Shown here: positions 8,946 through 18,903 of the stretch, in pieces
Layout: each line of letters begins with the position of its first letter
Position numbering within the stretch: position 1 is the first letter of the stretch
Assembly (NCBI GenBank): GCA_016098155.1
Contig: JAAAJB010000476.1
Span: 7,394 to 27,659 of the forward strand
From: Actinomortierella ambigua
Lineage: Eukaryota > Mortierellomycota > Mortierellomycetes > Mortierellales > Mortierellaceae
Direction: 5' to 3'
Length of the DNA: 20,266 nucleotides
Position numbers and translations under genes: made by a program
The notes under the pieces: generated by a model
The model's input: only the letters and a program-made list of their open reading frames with translations
Database searches by the model: none
Told to the model about the DNA's origin: nothing

Positions 8946-11299
8946 ATGCAAGTGCAAACAGGCCGCTCCTTGCACTGCTCGTTGGCTAAAGTGCTTGGTC
9001 TGCAGAGTCGCCGCCAAAACATCTCTTCTTCTCGAAGCCGCCAGTTCTCCTCCTCTTCTTCCTCGCCTTCCTCTGTCTGCATATTTCCTTCTTGTGCTGG
9101 CCGGCCGATGCAGCTTGCCTCTTCCAAAAACAGGCTTGCAGCATCGTCTCAGCACCCTCGATCGACAGCAGCACAGAGACAGACGGATGCCCTCCCTTCT
9201 CGCCCTTCTCTGCTTTCCAGAACCCCTGGATCAAGAAGATCAATGGCAACGGTCGACTGGTCTTCGGCCGCCCTAACAAGCAGCATTTTCCATCGGACGA
9301 CCCCGGTGAAACTGCACAGCACGTTGTTATTACCCGGCAAGCAAGGTCGAAAATATCCCTCACACACTCAGGCTCCTCAACCTTACCACCATGCAAGCAC
9401 TATGCTGCGTCTTTTCTCGACTGGCGCTCAACCAGCGCGTCAACCTTGTGTGCTGCTGCCGACCAGGCGGGAACTCCCGCGGTCTTTCTATTCTTCCTTT
9501 TCAGGAGGACAGGGACACGGATCATCGTCACAGTCGTCGCCTGTTCGGACTCTTATTTGGCCATTGTCACACAAATACACACCTACATACAGCAACGTTC
9601 GGTGCCACTCGACCTCGTCTCTCCCCAGTGCAGCATTCGAACAGGGTCATGCACGGGCCCTGCGAGTGCAGCAACAGGAACGATCAGGACACGCCTTAGT
9701 GCCCTTGAGAAACCAACAGTTCATCCAGCCTACAGCACAGAGGACTTTTGCTTCGTTGCCTACCAAGCCTTTGCTTGCCACCAATACCGCACAAGTGCCT
9801 TCTAATCCTTTGATCGACCCTGTGGGTCGGATGCAGCGCACTATGGCAGCCGTGCCTCATCATGCGATCAAGAACGAGATTAAACTGAGATGCACCGAGT
9901 TTGACCACCGCGGCAACGTCAAGACAACGGCAGGTGAATTCCTCAAAAGTGACCTGTGCCAGAAAGTATGTGCATGCTAACAAGGTTTGACAGGGTTCTG
10001 TTTGTCTTTCTTTGTCCATCCTGTTGCATATATATGGGTTACATATTCGACACCATTCTCTCTCTCTCTCTCTCTCTCTTTCACTACACACACTCACACA
10101 TGCTGTCTCTATCTCATTCTTACCACGCGCTACATTTTTTTTCTCTCGAATAGCATGGATTACACGCTCGAGATCTTCGCAAGATCGACAGTAGTTTCAA
10201 TAACCAGATGCCTGTGTTGCTTGTGCGCCCTGAAGCGATCCTCATCAACATTGGACATATTCGTGCCCTCATCAAAGCCGATGAAGTGGTTCTCTTTGAC
10301 TCGTTTGGATCGACAGACAGCTATCATCAGTCCATCTTCATCTACGATCTCGAAGAGAAACTCCGCATGAGCACCACCGCGGCAGGAGGCATGCCCTTTG
10401 AGTTTCGGTAAAAAAAAAAAAAAAAAAAAGATGCATAACTAGGCTCGATCGTCTTTTTTTTCCCGTCGTACCCATTGCCCATGCATTTGGGTTGCTAATC
10501 AGTCAATCCCCTTACTCCCGCCCTATTGACTCTGTACGTCATTTTTTCCTTTATAGCGCGCTGGAGGCCATCTTAATCTCCGTGATGAGCTCTCTGCAGT
10601 CTGAAATGGAGGTGCTTGTTCACTTTGTTTCAAACCTTCTGATGCACCTGGAAGAGAACATTGATCAGACCAAGCTGAAAGAGCTTTTGCAATACTCTAA
10701 AAAACTTTCCAAGTTTGAGTCCAAAACTTTGGTGATTCGTGATACATTTGTGGAGGTCTTGGATCAAGGTATGTCAATCTGTGAGACATTGAAGAGACCA
10801 CAGACAGTTCTATCTGACCAAGTCCAACGGACGCTCATCGACCCAACTCCTATTTTATTCACACAAAACCAATCTAGACGAGGATCTGGCAAACATGTAT
10901 CTCACAGAAAAGAAGCTAGGACATCCGCGGACAAAGGACAATCATGAAGAGATTGAGCTACTGATGGAGTCGTACTTGAAGCAAGTGGAGGAGATTGCTA
11001 ATACGGTCTCCATTGTAAAGCAGCAGATGCAGTCGACTGAGGAGATCGTCAATGTCATTTTGGGAGCCAACCGCAATCAGCTTCTGCTTTTTGAGTTACG
11101 GATCGCTATGGGTACGCTGGGCATGTCAAGTGGCGCAATCATAGCCAGTTTGTATGGTATGAACCTGCACAACTATCTCGAGACAAACCCACATGCGTTT
11201 GGTATCGTGGCAGCCACGGCACTGGGCATGAGTAGTCTTGTTTTTGCGTTCTGCTCGCGTAAGCTTAAACACCTTTCGAAGGGTATCTCGGGTGCATGA
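8946..11299 (+). CDS. MRS2: Mitochondrial magnesium channel MRS2 (CorA family)
   Basis: Four exons: 8946-9965, 10154-10407, 10557-10768, 10878-11299; phases agree, 635 residues. The core starts near residue 309 (NEIKLRCTEFDHRGN). HGLHARDLRKID and ILINIGHIRALIKADEV follow, then PFEFRALEAIL across the exon 2/3 junction and a long helical stalk. Two membrane helices flank the signature YGMN at residues 588-591: LRIAMGTLGMSSGAIIASLYGMN and, after NLHNYLETNPHAFG, IVAATALGMSSLVFAF. The GMN motif forms the selectivity site of CorA/Mrs2/Alr1 pentamers, which import magnesium through the inner membrane. A basic tail (RKLKHLSK) follows. The first 300 residues are Ser/Arg/Gln-rich and far longer than a usual presequence. 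An in-frame ATG at 9402 (MLRLFSTGAQPARQP) would give a 483-residue protein, close to yeast Mrs2 in size, and looks like a mitochondrial presequence. I list the first in-frame ATG, but the 9402 start is a serious rival. The intron 2 donor abuts an A20 run. Confidence 0.9.
10057..10079 (+). repeat. (TC)n microsatellite in MRS2 intron 1
   Basis: About eleven and a half TC units lie inside the 188-nt first intron (9966-10153), followed by a CA-rich stretch and a T run before the TAG acceptor. The tract may serve as part of the polypyrimidine region and is likely to vary in length between strains. Confidence 0.85.
10410..10429 (+). repeat. A20 homopolymer at the donor of MRS2 intron 2
   Basis: Twenty consecutive A bases directly follow the GT of the MRS2 intron 2 donor at 10408-10409. 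The +5 G of a consensus donor is therefore missing. The exon before it ends in CCCTTTGAGTTTCG and joins in phase to GCGCTGGAG, so the splice position is well supported by the protein. Confidence 0.9.
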
Positions 11300-12772
11300 C
11301 GACAATAAAAATGTTTTTTGGCCATGCAAAAGTATGTCTTGCCTCGTCTTTGTTCTCAGCAACAGAAAAAGTTTTAGGTTCGTGAAGGGAGGGAGTACGT
11401 TTGCCGGATTGGACAAATCTGAACTCCTTTGATACCTTCTCCCCCCCTCACCCTGGCCCCGAGGAGAATGGAGAACAGCTGAGGGAGAAGGATGCCTTTG
11501 AGGGGAGGCTGTTTCGCTTAATGAGTATCCATTGTCGATAGAATGAACATTTACTGGAGGAATGATCCAGTCAATTCAAGTCAAAGTTGTCTATCTCTCT
11601 CTGTGGCATAGTTCAGTAGGTGAGAATGAAGGTATGGCCGATGCCGATGATAAACAATTGAAGGAGAGAAGAGCAATGAAAGTGGAGAACTACTGGCTTC
11701 TTAACGAACGAACGTTTCCCGCCATTTTTTTTCTCGTTGTATTTGTCCGTTTTGCAGTTGTCATTCATGTACACAAACAACCCTGTCTCTGTTCGACCTG
11801 TGACACACTTCTTCCCGCGACCAACACCCAAACATAGCGAGTGTTTCCTCCCTTCCGCCCCACCCCTCCTTCTCCCCCTCTGTGCCATCGCCCTTTTCTT
11901 TTTCTCTTTCCTATCCCTTTTTCTCTTTCTTCTTTTTTCTCAACCACCTCGATCTCCCACTGTTGTGTATTCATCATTCTCACTTTCTTGTTCCCTTTCC
12001 GCTTGAAAATCAAGAGACGAACAGAGAGACAGAGAGAGAGAGCGAGTTCTCATTCATTTCCCTTTCACTTGGATTTTCTCTCCTGTCTTCTTGGCAACCG
12101 TTACAATACATCAGCATCTGCACCGTTGTATTTATTCTTGTCTCTTACATTCCCTTAGAGACTGGTGCAATCCAGGAAAACGCTGCTGCTTTTCGCCCTC
12201 TCTCTGCCTCCCACTGTGGACCTGCGCCCAAACTTTTGCTTTTTGTCCTTTTTCTTCCTTCTGCTTTCTCCACCATTCGTTTCTCCTCTCTTTCCCTGCA
12301 CTCTTATCTCTCCTTCAGATCGTTTTCTCCCAGTCATTTTCCATCCTTCCCTCTGCTCCCTCTCTCCCCTAACAAGAAACACAGACCTCATCCACTTTAA
12401 TTTTTTTTTTGAACAGAAGAAAGAAAAAGCGCGGGAAGGCTTTGTCCCGCTGTCATATCCATTTTTTTTTCTTCATTTCCTCCAGCTGGTTTACCAGTTG
12501 CCCCCCTCTCCTGCCAGTCGTCTCAGAGGACCTGAGGGTGGGAGTCGACGCATGTCCTCGACCGTTCCCAGCGGCACTCTCGAGCAGACCTGAGCATCAT
12601 TTTTTCAACAGGATCAAAGGAGGACCCCATTCGACTTTCTCTTTCTCGCCTTTTATCCTGCCCCTCTCCAGCATTCACCTAGTTTCCTGTTCACGACTCA
12701 TTTTGCACCAGCTCCTTAACGACAGTGCTTTATCTCCGGCAATATTGAGTGATCATTTTTGGTTGAAGCACC
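11300..12772. other. Intergenic region and probable 5' leader of the F-box/LRR gene
   Basis: No gene is supported here. The first 500 bases are mixed. From about 11850 to 12500 the plus strand is strongly pyrimidine-rich, with many T and C runs and one purine block (GAGAGACAGAGAGAGAGAGCG near 12026). Long open frames in this part are artefacts of the bias and consist mainly of Phe, Ser, Leu and Pro. The arrangement fits a fungal promoter plus long 5' UTR. A 5' UTR intron is possible but cannot be placed. Confidence 0.55.
11304..11309 (+). terminator. Polyadenylation signal AATAAA of MRS2
   Basis: AATAAA begins five bases after the MRS2 TGA stop, followed by an A/T-rich stretch with a T6 run. 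It is very close to the stop for a polyadenylation signal, so the 3' UTR would be very short. Confidence 0.45.
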
Positions 12773-15700
12773 ATGAGCACAGAAGCCACCCCGTCATCAG
12801 CCCACTCGCGAACTTATTCCTGGACGGGACGTCGTCGCCGTATGTCCCTCCAGAGCCGCCATCCAACCCGATCGGTGAGGGCAGGAGAGATCAATACCTC
12901 CCAACAAATACCTTCGATGCCCTCTAGCTCGTCAACATTGTCATCGTCCTTACCAGAGAACACAGCAGCAGATCCTCTTCCGGGGCCATCGCTGTTCCCT
13001 CGACCCTCAGTGCATCGGCGACCAGGATCGACGTTTAGCACCACATCGTCATCCACGTTGGCGAGCAACAGCAGCGGCGACCAAGCCAACTCGTTCTGGC
13101 ATGGTAGCCTTCGTCGGTTCCTAAAGGTCATCACATTTCGGCAAGACTCACTGGCTGCACGAGACAGTGGTGGCAGCGGTGGTGGTACAAGTGGAGGAGA
13201 GGACGGAGCACCAGAGGAGTACACACACCACTTAATGAGCCAATCCAGTGAAGAGACTCCGCAAAATAGGCTGTGCTTGTCTTGTCAGCATCAGCCTTGG
13301 CAGAACCAGCACCAGCACCATGCACAACACCACTCTCAATCCCGTCGGAATCGCAAGCACAAGCAGCTCTCTCACCATCATCATCATCATCCTCATCATC
13401 AGGGTGCAGCACAAGCAGGAACTACAGGAGCTGCTCTCAACCGTTGCCTAAGCACAGGCTTTTGCATGGGTTGTGGAGATCCATTAGAGCACATTGGAAC
13501 AAATAGCAGTCACCTCCACTCTGGTCCTGCCCCGCTGCTACTGTTGCCCTCGCCATCATCGACTTCTTGTTCACGCCGGAACCAGGAAAAGCGTGCTGCT
13601 GCTGCTGCCGCTGCCGCTATTGTTGTTGTTGCTGCTTCTGCTTCTGCTTCCGCAGAAGCCACCGGAGGAGTAGAAGCCGCTGACATGGTGGACAGGCAGG
13701 ATCGGAATCAGGATCCATCCTACGCCGGACCATCCTCCATGGTTGTCGACGACACTCCTCAGCCTCAAGCCAACACTCGCAGGCAGCGATCCGATGGCTC
13801 GAGGCGGAGGGGCGGTGCTGGTGGTGCACGCGTCGATCTCTCACCAGAATGCAGGGGCCATTTCGATCATACAAATGCTGCACACTATCCCTCTTGTGGA
13901 CCAGATATGGAGAGTTCAGGTAGGGGCGGTAGCAGCAGTGAGAGCAAGTCTCGGAGGTCGTCTGCTGCCCAAGGGTCTCGTCGCAAGGGGTGTACAGGCT
14001 CTACCACATCCAACGAAGTTGTTCGTCAGCATTTGACAGGAGTTGCAGGAGGAGGCGAATACTATCCACATATTCGACATTCTAAGCGAATCTCCATGGC
14101 GCCTCATGATGCCATGCAAAGGCGACTGGCAGCGATTGCAGCGGCCACATCAGGTTCGACTTCTACCGCCCTTCCCATGCCCTACATCCCGACGGTCGAC
14201 GATGTTGCCGCTCGCCGCGGATCGTCGTCATCAACAGGGACACAGGAGAGAGTGGTTTGCTGGACCGACATTACTAGAGCAGAGGATGAAGATATGGACC
14301 TCGATACAGTCGACGACGGGAAGATTGAAGATCTGGATTCCGAGGGGCAAGGTACCGACTCGAGAATGACCCCCTATCCCCCCCATGTTGAATGGTTTCA
14401 GACTTTTGTGAGACTTTTACTGAGATTCCCCCCCCCCTTCCCTTCCTCTCTCATGCATGCTTGCTCTGTACTATTTCGACTTCAGGTCATTCAAGGCATC
14501 GCCACCAGGACAAAAGCCTGCGGGCAGGTCGACGTCCTCGTCGTTCAATGGCTCGTCGGCGCAGAAGCGTCCTTGGCACGCATGATCAGATGTGTTCGTC
14601 CCCAACCTCCCTTGTCTCATCTCCCGTTGCTGGTTCATCTCCATCTCTCTCCACCCCTTCAGGCTCCTGTGCCTCACTGGCATTAGAACTTCTTCCACCA
14701 CAGGAAGAAACCCCCTATCACCGCCCCAGCCCCATAGAACTTCCAGAGATCCTCCACTTGATATTCAACGCGCTCGTCCACCTGACACCACCAGAAGATT
14801 TCTCGCAGCGGGATCTTCTCCAGTGCCTGATGGTCTGTAAGCAGTGGTACGTTGTTGGCCAAAAGACGCTGTGGCGAGACATTCGATTCCGAGAACCTGA
14901 GCAGCTTCACAGGTTCATCAGCTTTCTACAGTCGACGCTCCCACCACGCATGCCCGAAGCAGACGACCAATCCCAGGCTGAAGATGATGCTCTGCGGATG
15001 CCTGGTGCATGGGGTGTCGAACCGGTCGAAAGACTCGGGATTGAAAATGGACAGTCGCGGCGGTCAGTGGATGTCAGGATGCGGATGGATGGCTTTGACG
15101 GCCAGGACGAGGAAGAAGAGGAAGAGGAAGAGGAGGAGGCCGACGTCATCATGTCCGAAGCCTCTGAAGCCTCGCCTTACCATCAGTTGGTCAGGGAAAC
15201 TGTAGATAACTCGACATTATCGTTCACGTCGCCCAAGGCGGTCGAGCAGCGGATTCTTGACCGAGCCTCCGCCGTGAAGAAGATTGTCCTGCACAAATTC
15301 AAGACGCTGACGGATGTCGAGGTGCTTCCACTGACGACATGGTTCCCGAACCTGACGTCGATCGAGTTTTATATCTGTGAATTGCTCACGGATGCTGTGG
15401 TGATCTCGTTGGCAGAGCACTGTCCGCGACTTCAATTCTTACTCCTGCCAGGCTGTGCCAAGGTGACGGACGAAGGAATCAAGGCCGTGGCGCGCAACTG
15501 CCCGCGCCTGCGTCACTTGGACCTGCGTGCATGCTCCCTGGTCTCGGACGACTCATTGATCGAGATTGCTGCCCATTGTCCGGATCTCTGGCACCTGAAC
15601 TGCGGACGCGTTACGGGCGCGCACCGCGTGACGGGGAAGAGCATCGTGCCGATTGCGAGAAACACGAATCTGAATACATTGGGACTTGCTGGATGCGGCA

Positions 15701-16481
15701 TGACGGATGAGGCTGTCATCAAGATTGCCGAGTATTGTCGCGAGGGTCTTAACCGGTAAGTTGGCACAAAAAGAGTGGAAAGTAGGGGAGAAGGGAGAAG
15801 GAGGGGGTGCGTGCTTTCAGAAAACAAAAGATGCATGCAACTCTTGTTTTCTAAGTCCTTCAAAAACCATCGCTTTCTATCTATCTCAGAATCTCCCTCA
15901 ATTGCTGCGTCGAGCTGACAAGTGCCTCCATCCGGGCCCTCATGGTATTCTGTCCAAACCTTGCTGTGCTTGAGATCAAAAAATGCCTACGGATACGCGA
16001 CATGGCGCCTTTGAATCATTTTGTGCGGCAGAGGATCCTTGTAGAGCTCTGCCCAGACTTGCAGAAGCGACTGGTGGCCTACAAAGTGGAGCTGGCCTCT
16101 CAACAGGCCGCCACGGCTGCTGCTGCTGGTAGGGCTAGTGGTAGTGCTGCCTCGTCCGCAGTCGCAGGCGCTACCGCAGCCTCCTCGACTACCACAACTT
16201 TGTGGCAAGAGAGCGATGACGCCACGCATGAGAGCCAACAACAAAATCCACATAGTGGCTCAAACCGTGTGCAGACAGGTGGTGCACAGGCAGGCGCAAC
16301 AGTCCTTCCTTCGTCCTCCCAGACAGTCCCCACCTCATCTTCCTCAGCATTTACGAATTCTACGACTTCAACGACAGAGATGAATGCTATCATGACCACA
16401 ACAACGACCACGACCACGACTATGACCACGACCACAACCACGGCCTCCACGGCGAACACGACCATTGTTACGACTCGATAG
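12773..16481 (+). CDS. F-box / leucine-rich repeat protein (AMN1-like)
   Basis: Three exons: 12773-14351, 14486-15755, 15890-16481; phases agree, 1146 residues. Residues 1-600 are low-complexity (Ser, His, Gln, Ala, Arg runs) and probably disordered, with two CxxC pairs at 168/171 and 231/234. The F-box is at about 609-658: SPIELPEILHLIFNAL, LLQCLMVCKQWYVVGQ, LWRDI. An acidic run (about 735-744) follows. From about 788 to 990 there are Cys-containing LRRs with the repeated pattern CPRL..L.L..C..VTDEGI, like AMN1, Grr1 and FBXL proteins. The C-terminus ends in Ala/Ser and a Thr-rich tract encoded by ACN repeats. F-box proteins bind Skp1 and bring substrates to SCF ubiquitin ligases; the LRRs would bind the substrate. 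The substrate is unknown. The ATG context ACCATGA is good. Intron 1 (14352-14485) uses donor GTACCG and has a C/T-rich acceptor; it was chosen because phase 1 links the two open frames, so the junction is less certain than the others. Confidence 0.85.
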
Positions 16482-16660
16482 ACATAGACCTTTGTATCAA
16501 GTACATTTTTTTGTTTCATGCCCACGAAATCTTTGTCCTCCTTTGCCCAAAGAAAAATCTGGAAGTTTTTTTTTGACTTGCTTCGCCACTTGGTGAGTTC
16601 CATAAAAACCAAACTTCATCGTTCCCACACCTTTCACACATCGACTCCACATTTGTACAC

Positions 16661-16680
16661 ACCCACTCACACCCACTCAC
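16661..16680 (+). repeat. Tandem 10-bp repeat in the SGT1 leader
   Basis: Two exact copies of ACCCACTCAC end 10 bases before the SGT1 ATG, inside a CA-rich, G-poor leader (about 16622-16690). G-poor leaders are common in highly translated fungal genes. The gap between the F-box gene stop and this ATG is only 209 bases. Confidence 0.7.
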
Positions 16681-16690
16681 ACATACAACA

Positions 16691-18540
16691 ATGTCTGCTG
16701 TTCAAGACCTGTTTGCTCAAGGAAGTCATGCATTCACCGATGAGGACTATGAGCTTGCCCTGGATTTCTATTCGCAGGCCATTACCCTCAACTCATCACA
16801 TCCCGAGATTTTCTTGAAGCGGTAGGTCCTGCAGACAAATGTGTCTTTCGCTGTTTCCTTCCCTTCTTTCTAAACAGGCGCGCCGGGAGACTAAAAGGGG
16901 CATAAATAAGAAGATCGCGGCTCCAGTCAGAGACTACCAGGCAATGTGTCGGGGTGGAGAGGGGAGGAGAGGAGCACTTATTGTTTCAACATCGCTACGG
17001 GTTCGTCGTAGTTGCCAATGCCTCTCGCGGAAAGCCATTCTATGAGGGCGGAAGGCACGGCTTCACACGCGTCTAAACGTGAGGAGAAAGGTGCTATCAC
17101 CCAGATAGGCTTGCATCACCAACGAGACTGATCACTCCTTGATTTTTATTGATTTTTACCCATAGCTCGACAACCTACCAAAAGCTGGGCAAGGACCAAG
17201 AGGCATACGATGATGCCATCAAGGCTCTGGCTCTTGTACAGGAAAATCCCTCTGCGGACAAGGATTTTGAAGCCAAGGCCTTGCTTCGCAAGGGGTAGGT
17301 TTTTTTTTTTTTTTTTTTTTTTCGAAAGTCGTTTGTTGCAGCGGATGGGGTGCCTGGCTCAGCTGGCTGACTTCACTTTTTCTTTGTCTTCTTTTAGTGT
17401 GGCTGCCTTCCACCTTCAGGACTATGCAACTGCCAAGGCAGCATTGGAGACATGCCACACAATTAACCCTGAGCTGAGGACCTTGTCCCAGTGGATGCGC
17501 AAGGTTGACCAGGAATATGCTAAGCTGCCCAAGCCTGCAGTCACAACCGAGGCGGCTACAGCGTCTACCGCCCCCACCACTACTTTGACACCTGCTCCTG
17601 CTGCTCCTGCTGCTCCTGCTCCTGCTCCTGCGTCTGCCCCTGTCTCTGAAGAGTCCTCGGCCGCGCCTATTGCTAGCCCTGCCGCCATCGCTGCTGCTGC
17701 TGCTCAGCCCACGACGCCATCCGTCCATCGTGTTCGGTATGTCTATTGTTTCAGTTCTTTACGCCACTAATTTTGTCTTCGCCAACTAGTCTAACAAATA
17801 CCTCCCTCTCCCCTCTTTTTTTTTCTTCTTTTGTGTAGACATGAGTGGTACCAGAACGACAGCTTTGTGACAATCAGTGTGTTCATCAAGAACGCCAAGA
17901 AGGACAACGTGGACATCCAAATCACAGAGCGAGCGCTGTCGGTGTCGGTGAAGATGCCGACAGGATCGGATTACTCGCTGGAGCTGGAGCCGCTTTCGCA
18001 TGCGATTGATCCAGCCGAGTCGCAGTTTGAGGTGCTCTCGACCAAGATTGAGATCCGACTCAAGAAGCAACGCATTGCCGTCAAGTGGGGGGCTCTGGAG
18101 GGCGAGGATGTCCATGCTGGCTCGATGGCAACAACTGCATCGGCTGCTGCTACCCCTTCCTATCCTTCGTCTTCGCGTCGTGGGCCCAAGGACTGGGATG
18201 CCTTGGATCGGGAGGCAGCCAAGGATGAGGACAAGGCAGAAGGTGACAAGGCGCTCAACCAGCTGTTTTCGCAGATCTACAAGGACGCCGACGATGACAC
18301 GAAGCGCGCCATGATGAAGAGCTTCACAGAGAGCAATGGAACGTGCCTCTCCACCAACTGGGGTGAGGTCAGCAAGGGCACAGTCGAGACCCGTCCACCC
18401 GAGGGCATGATTGCCAAGAAGGTAAAGGAAGAAGATAGAAAGAGAGAGAGAGATGAAGTGGCTATTTATTGTGAAGTAGAGCAACACTGACATTGTTTTT
18501 TTTTCTGCTTGTGGTTGTTTTGAAAAAATAACAGTACTAG
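16691..18540 (+). CDS. SGT1: SGT1 co-chaperone (TPR-CS-SGS)
   Basis: Five coding exons: 16691-16821, 17166-17294, 17398-17736, 17839-18421 and 18535-18540; phases agree, 395 residues. Residues 1-130 carry TPR-type helices (AQGSHAFTDEDYELALDFYS; SHPEIFLKRSTTYQKLGK; KGVAAFHLQDYATAKAALE). A flexible Ala/Pro linker follows (about 145-195). The CS domain spans about 201-289 (HEWYQNDSFVTISVFIKN to KIEIRLKKQRIAVKWGALEG). The SGS domain spans about 312-395 (RGPKDWDALDREA; ALNQLFSQIYKDADDDTKRA; MMKSFTESNGTCLSTNW). SGT1 joins Hsp90 to Skp1/SCF, kinetochore assembly and, in other eukaryotes, NLR immune receptors. The last exon holds only TAC TAG: splicing from GTAAAG at 18422 to AACAG at 18534 gives the ending IAKKY, like the KKY end of animal SGT1. 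Without that splice the frame continues 23 residues to a stop at 18490. Intron 1 is 344 nt with nothing recognisable; intron 2 begins with GTAGG and a T23 run. Confidence 0.94.
17300..17322 (+). repeat. T23 homopolymer at the donor of SGT1 intron 2
   Basis: The run starts at the sixth base of the intron (GTAGG then T23). It sits at the wrong end of the intron for a normal polypyrimidine tract, and the intron has a second, ordinary T/C tract before its TTTTAG acceptor. Length errors or strain variation are likely here, without effect on the protein. Confidence 0.9.
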
Positions 18541-18825
18541 ACTAGTCTACAGTGAATGCAACACCATCTAAGATAGCACACGTGAGGAAAACGCCGACTG
18601 TGTTTGTTTGTGTCCAGTTTTCACCCAAAATAGAATGCAACGTGTGTTACCGGGTGCGTGAGTGGCGAGCCACACACAAAAAGAGTGTCTCGGTATCGAG
18701 GTGAAGGACTTTTTTCTTTTTTTGTAAAAGGTAGACTGGTAGATGGAGGATTGACATTACGACCGCAGCTCTCGTTGTAAAAAGGTCACGCCCCATCTTT
18801 AAACTCAACGAGACAAAGGGGTCAG

Positions 18826-18868
18826 GGAGAGAGAGAGAGAGGAGAGAGAAGGAGGAGGAGGAGGAGGG
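18826..18868 (+). repeat. GA / GGA low-complexity tract
   Basis: About nine GA units are followed by several GGA units. On the minus strand this encodes an artificial Leu/Ser run, so the minus-strand open frame crossing it should not be read as protein. Confidence 0.8.
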
Positions 18869-18879
18869 TGATAGGGTGA

Positions 18880-18903
18880 GAGCACAATGTGCTCAGTGAG
18901 CAC
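18880..18903. promoter_or_regulatory. Three alternating GAGCAC hexamers with 3-bp spacers
   Basis: The sequence is GAGCAC, AAT, GTGCTC, AGT, GAGCAC. Neighbouring copies are inverted, so either of two overlapping hairpins or a row of factor sites is possible. Nothing in the sequence tells which gene it would serve; it lies about 340 nt after the SGT1 stop. Confidence 0.3.

Noticed and set aside
9092..9805. 237-codon frame in MRS2 exon 1 as a separate gene
   Set aside because: It overlaps MRS2, resembles no family, and the pyrimidine bias removes stops in several frames. Kept only as part of the MRS2 start finding.
11850..12600. Long plus-strand frames rich in Phe, Ser, Leu and Pro
   Set aside because: They are products of a T/C-rich leader, lack domains, and several overlap in different frames.
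13560..13883. Minus-strand Gln/Ser/Arg frames inside the F-box gene exon 1
   Set aside because: They mirror CTG/CAG-type repeats encoding Ala and Ser runs in the plus-strand protein.
17219..17728. 169-codon minus-strand frame opposite SGT1 exon 3
   Set aside because: It mirrors the Ala/Pro linker repeats of SGT1 and crosses an intron with a T23 run.
12773..18540. F-box gene and SGT1 as a functional cluster
   Set aside because: SGT1 is known to bind Skp1, and F-box proteins do too, but two neighbouring genes with separate leaders do not show co-regulation.
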